A stretch of DNA of 64,000 nucleotides from Smaragdicoccus niigatensis DSM 44881 = NBRC 103563. Lineage in GTDB: Bacteria; Actinomycetota; Actinomycetes; Mycobacteriales; Mycobacteriaceae. This document shows positions 26,282 through 33,358 of the stretch, in pieces; the first letter of the stretch is position 1, and the number at the start of each line of letters is the position of its first letter. Both the position numbers and the translations under genes were made by a program. The stretch spans positions 496,001 to 560,000 of the forward strand of contig NZ_AQXZ01000017.1 of the NCBI RefSeq assembly GCF_000380645.1, in the 5' to 3' direction. A model generated the notes under the pieces. That model was not told where the DNA came from. It saw nothing but the letters and a program-made list of their open reading frames with translations, and searched no databases.

Positions 26282-26545
26282 TTACGGACTGGGTAGACCC
26301 CGCCGCCGTCGTTCGAGCAGGTAGCGACCGACGCCGTCGTCGTCTGTTGTGTCGCCGAACGCGATGTCGACATCGGCGGTCCGGTCCGGCAGTTTGTCCG
26401 GCGGGTAGTGCGTAGATCCGTACCCGGCCCACCACATTCGCGCGAGGAACTGTGTCCGTTCGTCCAGTGCTGGAACGAACGGATTCACGGCGCCTCGAGT
26501 CGCGTTGCGACCCCCGAGGTACGCGTCGCCGATCTCGTTAGGCAT
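26282..26545 (-). CDS. Hypothetical protein at the element right end
   Basis: An 87-residue protein of unknown function. It begins MPNEIGDAYLGGRNATRGAV, has an aromatic middle (FLARMWWAGYGSTHYPP), an acidic run (DRTADVDIAFGDTTDDDGVG) and a basic end (YLLERRRRGLPSP). Its start overlaps the stop of the gene upstream by 8 bases, so the two form a leftward operon. It ends 4 bases from the convergent Mrr-like gene. Small two-gene modules at prophage borders are often lysogenically expressed cargo; that is only a positional argument. Confidence 0.5.
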   Translation of the reverse strand: MPNEIGDAYLGGRNATRGAVNPFVPALDERTQFLARMWWAGYGSTHYPPDKLPDRTADVDIAFGDTTDDDGVGRYLLERRRRGLPSP

Positions 26546-26759
26546 TCGCGAAATACGCGTCGACCGCGGCGTCCGCTTGTTCGCCGGCGGCGCGGAGCGC
26601 ATCGGCAACTGCGATCGCAACGTCGCCGTCCAGGTCGATGATTGCGACGCCGTGTTCGTGGCGATGCTCGAGGACGACGGTTTGCCGCTGGTCGTCGATT
26701 CGGATCGTAAGGTCGCCGTCGACGGCATCGCTGTTCGTACGGAACGTATGGTCGGTCAT
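26538..26759 (-). CDS. Small acidic hypothetical protein near attR
   Basis: A 73-residue protein, with beta-rich first half (GDLTIRIDDQRQTVVLEHRH, HGVAIIDLDGDVAIAV) and a helical alanine-rich end (DALRAAGEQADAAVDAYFAN). No family recognised. The ATG at 26759 is my choice; an in-frame ATG at 26810 is possible and neither has a strong ribosome site. First gene of a leftward pair reading away from attR. Its promoter would fall close to the candidate right arm sites, so integrase binding and expression might interfere. Confidence 0.5.
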   Translation of the reverse strand: MTDHTFRTNSDAVDGDLTIRIDDQRQTVVLEHRHEHGVAIIDLDGDVAIAVADALRAAGEQADAAVDAYFANA

Positions 26760-26833
26760 TGCTCGAATATCGGATAGAACCGCTCCGCGATGTTGGAGGA
26801 CTCGCCGCATTCCCGCAGATGGGAACAGCCTTG

Positions 26834-26865
26834 TGTGAGCACATTCTGAGCACAATCGACTCCGA
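26834..26865. promoter_or_regulatory. Candidate right arm-type integrase binding sites
   Basis: Two identical TGAGCACA repeats (26836-26843 and 26847-26854) spaced 11 bp, inside a 32-bp block matching the left-end block at 28 of 32 bases and in the same orientation. It lies 85 bp inside attR. Together with 17384-17415 this fits P and P' arm sites. Confidence 0.6.
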
Positions 26866-26950
26866 AAACGAGTGATCGGCACATATCCCCAGTGATGTCA
26901 AAGGTACTGGTAGGGAGGATTTCAAACCGGCGACCGGCGGTCGGATCAGA

Positions 26951-26972
26951 GTTCGAAACCCTCCGCGCCCAC
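26951..26972. repeat. attR core, 22-bp direct repeat
   Basis: Exact copy of the last 22 relevant bases of tRNA-Val (17314-17335). Sequence diverges on both sides: A in place of G before it and T in place of C after it. Marks the right boundary of the element. Confidence 0.9.
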
Positions 26973-27020
26973 TCCGTGATTTCTTACGGCATCTCGTTCT
27001 GCACCGTAAGGCCGTTGCTG

Positions 27021-27845
27021 TTACATCTTGGTGTACCGGGCCATGGCGAAGCTGAAGACGCCGTAGGTCATGATTCCGAGACCAGCGACGATCAGCAGAA
27101 CTGCACCGAAGGGCTGCGCCCCGAGAGTCTTGAGGGCGCCATCGAGACCAGTCGCCTTCTCCGGCTCGGAGTAGATCGTCGCGACTACGACCAGGACTCC
27201 GGCCCCCGCGATCACCAAGCCCTTCGCGACATACCCGATCATTCCCAGTCGCCGCACGAGGGCGCTCGAGACCCCCTTCAGCTCCTCGAGAAAGCTCTTA
27301 CTCACACCTTCGTAGACGTGGTAGCCACCGACCGCGAGGATGATCAACCCCACTGCGATCAGCGCCACTCTGCCGACATTGGACTCCATCAGGCGCGCGC
27401 TGACACTCGCGTTTTGCGCACTGCTCGACTCTCCGGCACCCCGGGCGAACCCGTAGGTCGAGAATGCGAGGGCGAAGTAGACCATGGCCAGCGAAAACGC
27501 CGTGGCTCGGTCGAACACTTCCATTAACCGGCCTTGGGACTTGGGTTCGGTCGAGCGCCCGAGGCACGTTTCGGCGAGCCGCCACAATGCCATTGCCGCA
27601 AACGCGCCCACGGCCACCCATAGCGCGAGAGTCCCACCGGGCTTGCTCGCCAGCTCGGCAAGCGCACCGGATTGATCGGCTGCCCCGTTCCTACCGCCGG
27701 AAGCAATCCGGACGGCGATGTAGCCGATGATCAGATGAACCAAGCCACTCACGACGAACCCGCCGCGTGCGCACCACTCCAAGACGCCGTTCTGCGCCAG
27801 GGCCGCCATGTCGGTCGCGATCGATGGAGATTTGTTGAATGACAT
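27021..27845 (-). CDS. DUF1206 domain membrane protein
   Basis: A 274-residue integral membrane protein with six hydrophobic segments organised as three two-helix repeats, each starting with a G..ARG/GY.AKG-like motif (WCARGGFVVSGLVHLIIGY; TYGFARGAG; GYVAKGLVIAGAGVLVV), which is the DUF1206 plan. Function is not established; members are common in actinobacterial stress loci. It is the first host gene right of attR and starts the stress-gene region. I found no SigF-type promoter in front of it, unlike several neighbours. Confidence 0.82.
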   Translation of the reverse strand: MSFNKSPSIATDMAALAQNGVLEWCARGGFVVSGLVHLIIGYIAVRIASGGRNGAADQSGALAELASKPGGTLALWVAVGAFAAMALWRLAETCLGRSTEPKSQGRLMEVFDRATAFSLAMVYFALAFSTYGFARGAGESSSAQNASVSARLMESNVGRVALIAVGLIILAVGGYHVYEGVSKSFLEELKGVSSALVRRLGMIGYVAKGLVIAGAGVLVVVATIYSEPEKATGLDGALKTLGAQPFGAVLLIVAGLGIMTYGVFSFAMARYTKM

Positions 27846-27941
27846 TGCGGTAGCTCCTGCCGGAGTCGACGAACCGGAGGGGCTCGCAGCAACCCCGTCA
27901 GACTGCGGCCACGATCCGTCGGTCGGACCCGGCCGAGACCC

Positions 27942-28400
27942 CTATCCCGCCTTGCGGATTCCCGAGTCAGGCTCGTCGGCCTGGGAGTCTTTGCGGGTGT
28001 TCTCGCGGACCTGGGAGTCCGTGCGGGAATTGTCGCGGGTCTGGCGTGCCTGGGAGTCGGGGTCGATCTTGTCTGCGCGTTCGAACTCTTTGTTGACCTC
28101 GGCGCGTGCGGAGACGGCCTCAGTCCGGCGAGTGGCTGCACTGTGCTGCAAGCGCGCCGCTACTGCCGCCTTCGCCTCGGCTTGCGCCTGCGCCACACGT
28201 GCGTTGGCGGCTGCCTCGTCGGCGCGCGCTTCGCGTTGCCCGACCTCATGTGCCTGTTCAGCGGCATGATCGCGGATGGTGGTGGCTTCTTCGCGGTGGT
28301 GCTCCTTGAGCTTCCGCTGCGATAGCACTACGAGTAGTGCGACGAGGAGGAGTGCAGCGACTGCCGCTACAACGATCCAGACGATAGAGCTGGTATCCAT
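27942..28400 (-). CDS. Membrane-anchored coiled-coil protein
   Basis: A 152-residue protein with one N-terminal transmembrane helix (IVWIVVAAVAALLLVALLVV) and a long charged, alanine- and glutamine-rich coiled coil (ATTIRDHAAEQAHEVGQREA; NARVAQAQAEAKAAVAARL) ending in an Asp/Ser/Arg-rich tail with repeated DSQxR units (DPDSQARQ; RTDSQVRE; RKDSQADE). It should face the cytoplasm with the helix at the membrane. AGGAA precedes the ATG at 28400. It probably lies on the transcript from the SigF-type promoter at 28718-28741. Function unknown; similar small proteins occur in mycobacterial stress regulons. Confidence 0.72.
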   Translation of the reverse strand: MDTSSIVWIVVAAVAALLLVALLVVLSQRKLKEHHREEATTIRDHAAEQAHEVGQREARADEAAANARVAQAQAEAKAAVAARLQHSAATRRTEAVSARAEVNKEFERADKIDPDSQARQTRDNSRTDSQVRENTRKDSQADEPDSGIRKAG

Positions 28401-28542
28401 TTTCGTTCCTGACGATTGTGATTGCAGCATCGACTGTCGGGGTTGATTTCGTTCCCAACAGGATTCGCGCGAGTGCGCCGATGGGTTGTGGTGGGTTGGG
28501 ATGCAGAGCGCGGCAATTCGTGACTGTTGGGGTTGAGACCCA

Positions 28543-28623
28543 TCACGCTTCCGCGGACCGCGGGCGCAGGGACATTCCAAGAAGCAGTCCGGCAACGATA
28601 GGAATGATTCCGAGAACGATCAT
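28543..28623 (-). CDS. Possible 26-residue hydrophobic peptide
   Basis: Reads MIVLGIIPIVAGLLLGMSLR then PRSAEA: a single hydrophobic helix similar to the start of the DUF6131-type protein encoded at 40011-40166. It lies 95 bases downstream of a perfect SigF-type promoter and is the only plausible gene in the 380-bp gap 28401-28780, but it lacks a clear ribosome site and is very short. Confidence 0.35.
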   Translation of the reverse strand: MIVLGIIPIVAGLLLGMSLRPRSAEA

Positions 28624-28717
28624 GATGATCTGGCCTGGATTCGGTGCTTGAAGGAGACGGAGTGGAACAATTCGGGGGCGACTTGCGTCGCAGACCGAGT
28701 TGCCGTCGCGTCCGATC

Positions 28718-28741
28718 TACCCGTTCATGGGCTCTGTAAAC
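28718..28741 (-). promoter_or_regulatory. SigF-type promoter
   Basis: On the minus strand GTTT (28738-28741) is followed after exactly 15 bases by GGGTA (28718-28722), the mycobacterial SigF consensus. It points at the small peptide and the coiled-coil gene. Confidence 0.7.
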
Positions 28742-28780
28742 AGGATCGAGTGCCACTGTCGTCAGCTCTGCGGGTGACCG

Positions 28781-30088
28781 CTACTTCTGACTATCGAGCT
28801 GCGGCAGCACGGTTTCGCGCACGAGCAGTAGGACGGCGGCCGCGATCGGGATGGCAAGCAGGGCACCTACGATGCCGAGCAACGCGCCGCCGAGAAGAAC
28901 AGCAACCACGGTGACCAATGGCGGTACCTCCACGGCTCTCCCGATGATCTTCGGGACGAGCAAGTAATCCTCGATCAGTCTGAGGGCGACGAAGAAGACG
29001 ATGGTCGCGACGGTGACCGGGAGCGAAACCGTCAGCGTCACGAGCGCCACGATGATCCCGGCCATGGTTGAGCCCACGATCGGGATCAGGTCGAGGACGG
29101 CGACAAGGACGGCCAGGAGCAAAGGGTATGGAACATCGAAAACAAGCAGCCACACGAACGTCAGCACCGCGGTGACGACCGAGATCAGCACGTTCCCCAA
29201 GATGTAGCTGCCGACCTTGGCGAAGATGACGTCGCCGAGCAGGATTGCGCGGGGCCTGCGCGATCGTGGAAACAGTCGGTAGGTCGAGGTGCGAATCTGT
29301 GGGAAGTTGGCCATGAAGAAGCCGGTCAGGACCACAACGATCACTGTCGCACCAACAACGCTGAAGATGATCTCACCGGCGCCCAACACATTTTGCACCA
29401 CGCTCGAAGCGTCGGCGCCGAGGCTTTGTTGGAGCCATTCCTGCACGTGGAATCGGGATTCGATCGAGCCGATCACTGGGTAGCGTTCAGCAAGCCGGTC
29501 GACATACCCGGGGGCCTGACGAAAAAGCGCGACCCCTTGAGTCACGAGCGGCGGAATTGCGGCCGCGAGAAACCCCGCGAACAGGCCGGCGACCACGACG
29601 AATACGGCGGTCACAGCTGCCCACCGCGGAAACTGCGGGCGAACCAGTCGCGACACCACAGGTTCGAGACCGACAGCCAGGAAAAGGGAGATCGCGATCA
29701 GAATAAGCATGTCGCTGGCGGCGATCATCAATTCGATCGCGCCGTAGGTCACCGCGACGCCCGCGGTGGCGAACATTCCGATCATGAACGGTGAACGACG
29801 ATCGAAACGGCGTCCGGGTTCACCAAGTGGATGCTCCGAGGTTCTGATCCGGGTCGCGTCTGCTTCCGCGGCGATGATCAGCTCGCCTTCCTCGGGGGTG
29901 TGTGGTTGCCCAACCAGGCCGCCGTGGCCTTCCTCCGCCGTTTCCACCAGGGAGGGGTGCTCATCGCGTGGTGTGCGGCGCGGAGTCGGTCGCGGTAGGT
30001 GATCGGCGATTCGCCGAGCCCCGCCGGCAGCTTGGCCCGTTGCCCGGAGCAGGCTCAACCCGACGATGAAGACGGCGGCACCAATCAT
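28781..30088 (-). CDS. AI-2E family transporter (PerM/YdiK-like)
   Basis: A 435-residue polytopic membrane protein. After an N-terminal helix and a charged linker (about residues 20-98) come the family's paired helices, the conserved periplasmic segment around RLAERYPVIGS, and the C-terminal block VLDLIPIVGSTMAGIIVAL, then LIEDYLLVPKIIGRAVEVPP, which is diagnostic for this family. Members export small solutes or act in osmotic and pH stress; the substrate is unknown here. GGAG lies 7 bases from the ATG at 30088. A SigF-like promoter with one mismatch lies 116 bases upstream. Confidence 0.87.
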   Translation of the reverse strand: MIGAAVFIVGLSLLRATGQAAGGARRIADHLPRPTPRRTPRDEHPSLVETAEEGHGGLVGQPHTPEEGELIIAAEADATRIRTSEHPLGEPGRRFDRRSPFMIGMFATAGVAVTYGAIELMIAASDMLILIAISLFLAVGLEPVVSRLVRPQFPRWAAVTAVFVVVAGLFAGFLAAAIPPLVTQGVALFRQAPGYVDRLAERYPVIGSIESRFHVQEWLQQSLGADASSVVQNVLGAGEIIFSVVGATVIVVVLTGFFMANFPQIRTSTYRLFPRSRRPRAILLGDVIFAKVGSYILGNVLISVVTAVLTFVWLLVFDVPYPLLLAVLVAVLDLIPIVGSTMAGIIVALVTLTVSLPVTVATIVFFVALRLIEDYLLVPKIIGRAVEVPPLVTVVAVLLGGALLGIVGALLAIPIAAAVLLLVRETVLPQLDSQK

Positions 30089-30203
30089 CTGTCACTCCAT
30101 CTCGGACCGTCGCTCGTGGCCGTCGACTTACCGCCGCGGTACAGGAGGAGTGGAGGATTCCCTCCAAAATCGCGGTTGTACGGGCCGCGGACCTGTGGTT
30201 GAT

Positions 30204-30227
30204 TACCCCCGACAGGGCCCGATTAAC
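30204..30227 (-). promoter_or_regulatory. SigF-like promoter, one -35 mismatch
   Basis: Minus-strand GTTA (30224-30227), 15-base spacer, GGGTA (30204-30208). It precedes the AI-2E-family gene with a leader of about 110 bases. Weaker than its neighbours because GTTA replaces GTTT. Confidence 0.45.
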
Positions 30228-30266
30228 CAGCGACGATCCGCTTCGCGCCGCCAGGTTTGGATAGGG

Positions 30267-31013
30267 TCAGTCGATCCTTCTCCCCAGCAACGCCTTCAGC
30301 TCCCGGAAGTGCCTCTCCGTCGCGTCGTCGTTCCACGCTGCCGTGTCCGACATCGTGTAGCCGTGCATCGCACCGGGGCAGATTTCGTTGGTGTACGTCG
30401 CGCCAACGGCGTCCAGGGCTCGGGCCAATTCGGCAACCCGGTCTGGGCTCATTCCCGCGTCGTGGTCGGCGTGGAGGTAGAGGTATTCGACGCTGCCGGT
30501 GACGACGAGATGCGGGCTGTTCGGAGCGTCGGTCACGAGGCCGCCAGCGTGGAATCCGCCGACCGCGACGAACCGGTCCGGAAATTCTGACGCCACTCGA
30601 GTAGCCAGCCGCGCACCCATGCAGTAACCGGTTGAGCCGAGCTTCGCTTCCGGACCGAGGTGACGGTCGAGTTCGGCAACGTACGCTTCGTCATCTCGCG
30701 CAGAGAGCTCGGGCGTGAGCTTCCCGATGAACTGCATGATCGGCACCTTCGCGAAATAGACCGCACGATTCTCCGGAACGCGGAGGTCGACGTCGGGTGC
30801 GAGGTCCGCGGACGTCGCCCAGCGGTAGAAGACATTGGGTGCCAGTACGACGTAGCCCCAGGAAGCGATTCGGTCGACCATCTCGGCGATGCGGGGGCGC
30901 AACCCGATGGCATCCATGAAGAACAGAACGCCACCCCTCGGATCTCCCTCAGGTCGGGAGAGGTACGCCTCCGTAGTGCCGTCGCCGGCCGGAATCTCGA
31001 TCAGTTCAGCCAC
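30267..31013 (-). CDS. Dienelactone hydrolase family protein
   Basis: An alpha/beta hydrolase of about 248 residues. Catalytic residues of the family are visible: cysteine nucleophile in GYCMGARL (C131), aspartate in YLHADHDAGM (about D183) and histidine in GAMHGYTM (about H217). It would hydrolyse a lactone or short ester in the cytoplasm; the natural substrate is unknown. I chose the GTG at 31013 since it gives the family length; the longer frame to 31187 would add 58 atypical residues and cover the promoter of the divergent WS/DGAT gene. Ribosome site weak. Confidence 0.78.
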   Translation of the reverse strand: MAELIEIPAGDGTTEAYLSRPEGDPRGGVLFFMDAIGLRPRIAEMVDRIASWGYVVLAPNVFYRWATSADLAPDVDLRVPENRAVYFAKVPIMQFIGKLTPELSARDDEAYVAELDRHLGPEAKLGSTGYCMGARLATRVASEFPDRFVAVGGFHAGGLVTDAPNSPHLVVTGSVEYLYLHADHDAGMSPDRVAELARALDAVGATYTNEICPGAMHGYTMSDTAAWNDDATERHFRELKALLGRRID

Positions 31014-31094
31014 GATTCCGAGGCTAACTCTCGTTTGCCCACGAATCCGGGCACAAACAGCCGACATGACGTTCTCGAAATATTTCTCGTGCGG

Positions 31095-31118
31095 GTTTGT
31101 CGGCGAGAACGCGGGGTA
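31095..31118 (+). promoter_or_regulatory. SigF-type promoter of the WS/DGAT gene
   Basis: GTTT (31095-31098), 15 bases, GGGTA (31114-31118). Points to the acyltransferase gene with a leader of about 80 bases. Confidence 0.7.
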
Positions 31119-31207
31119 CGACCAGACGGTAGGTCCGCCTTCTGGGAAATCGCCGTCGTCGTCGTCCGCCCGGGACTCACTTTTCACCCGAAGACAAGGA
31201 CGATGCC

Positions 31208-32557
31208 ATGGCTTTCATGTCGCCGACCGACTCGCTGTTCTTGCTGACCGAGACCGACAAACAGCCGATGCATGTCGGTGGCCTTCTCATTTTCGGTGCG
31301 CCGGAGGACTCAACCTCGTCAGACCTCATCAACCAAGCGCTCGAAGACCGGCGAGTCTCCGACTTCCTGCGCAATGTCGCGGAGCCGCACTTCGCCGGGA
31401 CTGCGTGGACCTGGCGCCACGACGCCGACATCGACTTCGATCAACACGTCAAGCGACACCAATTGCCGCCGGGTGCGTCCGAAGGTGACCTCTTGGCCCT
31501 GTGCGCACAGCTTCATTCGGAACGTCTCGACCGTTCGCGGCCGCTGTGGGAGATCCACGTGATCGAGGGTCTTCCACTGGACCGGTTCGCGTTGTACGCC
31601 AAGATCCACCACAGCGTCGCCGATGGTGTGGCAGCGCTTTCGCTGTTGCGGAGCCGACTCTCCGACGATCCGGACATACGCGAGATGCCTGCTCCGTGGG
31701 TGGACGCGGCGCCCGAGGAACAGCCGTCTCACAGCGGTGCGGGTCCGCTTCGATCTCTCGTGTCGCTCGTCAAGGACGGGGTGTCGACCGCACCCGCGCT
31801 TGCCGATATGACTCTGCGGTCGCTCGCCTCGCGCGGCGGTCCGCTGTCCATCTCGGCACCGAAAACGGTTTTCACACAGGACATTTCCGAAGAGCGTGCC
31901 TACGCCGCGAAGTCCTGGCCGCTGGAGCGGCTGCGCCTCATCGCCAAGAGTGCCGATTGCACGGTCAACGATGTCGTCCTGACCATGTGCGCCGGCGGGC
32001 TGCGCGAATTCCTCATCGAGATGGGGGAGTTGCCGCGCAAGTCACTGGTGGCGATGGTGCCGGTGTCGATGCGCCCGCAGTCCGACGACACGACAGCGGG
32101 GAATCAGGTGGGCTTGCTGACCTGCAGCCTGGGAACCAACATTCCGGATGCCCGCGAGCGCTTGTTGCACGTCAGTGCGCGGATGCGCGAAGGAAAGAAC
32201 TTCATCGCCAGTCACAATGCCACCCAGAATCTGGTCACCAGTGCGGCCGCCGTGGCTGGTCTGGCACCGATGGTGATGCTCGGCCGGAATCTGTTGGTCA
32301 ACCCGCCGTTCAACGTCGTGATCTCGAACATTCCGGGCCCCAGCGAGCCGTTGTATTGGAATGGAGCGCTGCTCGAAGAGATTCACCCGTTGTCGATACC
32401 GGTTTCCGGACTCGCCCTCAACATCACATGTGTGAGCCAGTGTGACCGCATCAGTGTGGGCCTCACGGCGGCGAGTGACGTCGTGCCGGAGCCGGACGAG
32501 ATCGCCGTCGACATCGACTCCGCGCTCGACGAGTTGGAGAGGTCCGTCGGGCTCTGA
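31208..32557 (+). CDS. Wax ester synthase/diacylglycerol acyltransferase (Tgs-type)
   Basis: Makes triacylglycerol or wax esters from acyl-CoA, the storage lipids of mycolata. The 449-residue protein has the catalytic motif KIHHSVADGVAAL (HHxxxDG) at about residues 131-143, an N-terminal MSPTDSLFLLTET block, a PLWEIHVIEGL segment and a C-terminal NPPFNVVISNIPGP motif (the conserved N-x-x-x-S-N-x-P-G region). AAGGACG precedes the ATG. It follows a SigF-type promoter, consistent with storage-lipid synthesis under stress, and converges on a TetR regulator gene. Confidence 0.93.
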   Translation: MAFMSPTDSLFLLTETDKQPMHVGGLLIFGAPEDSTSSDLINQALEDRRVSDFLRNVAEPHFAGTAWTWRHDADIDFDQHVKRHQLPPGASEGDLLALCAQLHSERLDRSRPLWEIHVIEGLPLDRFALYAKIHHSVADGVAALSLLRSRLSDDPDIREMPAPWVDAAPEEQPSHSGAGPLRSLVSLVKDGVSTAPALADMTLRSLASRGGPLSISAPKTVFTQDISEERAYAAKSWPLERLRLIAKSADCTVNDVVLTMCAGGLREFLIEMGELPRKSLVAMVPVSMRPQSDDTTAGNQVGLLTCSLGTNIPDARERLLHVSARMREGKNFIASHNATQNLVTSAAAVAGLAPMVMLGRNLLVNPPFNVVISNIPGPSEPLYWNGALLEEIHPLSIPVSGLALNITCVSQCDRISVGLTAASDVVPEPDEIAVDIDSALDELERSVGL

Positions 32558-32563
32558 CTCTCG

Positions 32564-33163
32564 TCAGCGGTGCGAATCGATCAAGGACCGAGCCATCGTC
32601 TTGGCGCGCTGGGCGGCGAGAAGGTCGCCCTCGGTCGCGGAAACGATCGAGCCCTTCATCAGAACGTGGAATGACCGCGCGAAATTTTCGGCGTCGCGTA
32701 GCCCGGCCTGTTGCGCGCGGTCCTGCAGGATGGCGCGAATGTTCTCGAGGTATCTAATGCTGGCTTTGCCCGCGGGGTGGGAGCTGCCCATCTCGAGGAG
32801 CACGTTGATGAACGAGCAGCCATCGAATGCCTCGTGGTGATGGAACCAGTCATCGAAGACATCGAAAATCGCTAGCAGTTGCTCTTCCGGTGTCGCGCCC
32901 CGTTCCCGGGACTGCTTTTCGACCAGCCCGTGAGTCCATAACTGTTCGCGGCGCTGCAGCACTTCCAGGATGAGGTCGTTCTTGGACGGGAAGTGCCGGT
33001 AAAAGCTCGCCTTCGCGACTTTCGCACGCGCGATGAGCTCATCGATCCCGACGTCGCGAATGCCGCGCCTGGTGAAGAGTTGGTAAGCCACCTGAAGGAT
33101 TCGCTCGCGAGCGGATACTGTCCGGCCGTTCGGATCGAGGGTGGGGCTGTCGTCGTCTGCCAT
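32564..33163 (-). CDS. TetR-family regulator, probable repressor of sigF
   Basis: A 199-residue TetR regulator. The N-terminal helix-turn-helix is typical (RERILQVAYQLFTRRGIRDV, then LIARAKVAKASFYRHFPSKNDL), and the C-terminal ligand domain is helical and unclassified. It is divergent from the SigF-type gene, and the 195-bp gap contains two copies of the palindrome CAGAC-YT-GTCTG, one on each side of the sigF promoter. It therefore probably controls itself and sigF. The ligand is not predictable. Confidence 0.87.
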   Translation of the reverse strand: MADDDSPTLDPNGRTVSARERILQVAYQLFTRRGIRDVGIDELIARAKVAKASFYRHFPSKNDLILEVLQRREQLWTHGLVEKQSRERGATPEEQLLAIFDVFDDWFHHHEAFDGCSFINVLLEMGSSHPAGKASIRYLENIRAILQDRAQQAGLRDAENFARSFHVLMKGSIVSATEGDLLAAQRAKTMARSLIDSHR

Positions 33164-33194
33164 ATCAATCCTCTACTTCCAGCCTACCCAGAGA

Positions 33195-33206
33195 CAGACC
33201 TGTCTG
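33195..33206. promoter_or_regulatory. TetR operator 1
   Basis: Palindrome CAGAC-CT-GTCTG, part of the longer shared AGACAGACYTGTCTG. It lies 31 bases upstream of the TetR start codon and just upstream of the sigF -35. Confidence 0.65.
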
Positions 33207-33226
33207 AATCTTTGGGTGGAAATCAG

Positions 33227-33252
33227 GTTTAACGTATCCGCATCGCGGGGTA
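33227..33252 (+). promoter_or_regulatory. SigF-type promoter of sigF
   Basis: GTTT (33227-33230), 17 bases, GGGTA (33248-33252), suggesting autoregulation. It is bracketed by the two TetR operators. Confidence 0.65.
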
Positions 33253-33275
33253 CAGAACGTTTAGAGGCGATCGAG

Positions 33276-33289
33276 ACAGACTTGTCTGT
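33276..33289. promoter_or_regulatory. TetR operator 2
   Basis: Palindrome ACAGAC-TT-GTCTGT, matching operator 1 in the AGACAGACYTGTCTG core. It lies about 24 bases past the sigF -10 element, a roadblock position. Confidence 0.7.
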
Positions 33290-33358
33290 TTCATCAAGTG
33301 TCCGGCTTCTGAGGAAGTTCCTCGCTGCACTTGTGGTCGCCATGGAGGTGTAAAACCA

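Larger units (their letters stand above)
17314..26972. mobile_element. tRNA-Val-integrated satellite-like or reduced prophage element (9.66 kb)
   Basis: Bounded by the 22-bp att repeat. Leftward genes are a tyrosine integrase and a CI-like repressor. Rightward from 19123 runs a dense operon with ATGA/GTGA overlaps: excisionase, zinc-binding protein, RepA-like helicase, small proteins, HNH nuclease and TerL. An Mrr-like nuclease and two small leftward genes close the right end. There is no portal, protease, capsid, tail or lysis gene. Size and content fit a phage-inducible-island-like satellite, or a prophage that lost its structural arm. phiRv1/phiRv2 of M. tuberculosis are similar in size but carry capsid genes. 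Confidence 0.88.

Noticed and set aside
26834-26865. Fossil of an older integrase 3' end: the minus strand reads ESIVLRMCS, like ETVVFKMCS of the intact integrase.
   Set aside because: The reading direction and distance from attR do not fit a remnant next to its own core, no further integrase sequence surrounds it, and the 11-bp spaced repeats explain the similarity better as arm sites.
26920-26972. Second tRNA gene at attR, because of a T-arm-like sequence.
   Set aside because: Only the 3' 22 bases match tRNA-Val; no anticodon or D arm precedes it, as expected for an att half.
28367-28756. 129-residue minus-strand frame in the stress region.
   Set aside because: Overlaps the start of the coiled-coil gene and the SigF-type promoter, with shadow-like composition.
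32574-33163. TetR gene as regulator of the convergent WS/DGAT gene.
   Set aside because: Its operators lie on the sigF side and none is visible upstream of the acyltransferase gene, which has its own SigF-type promoter.
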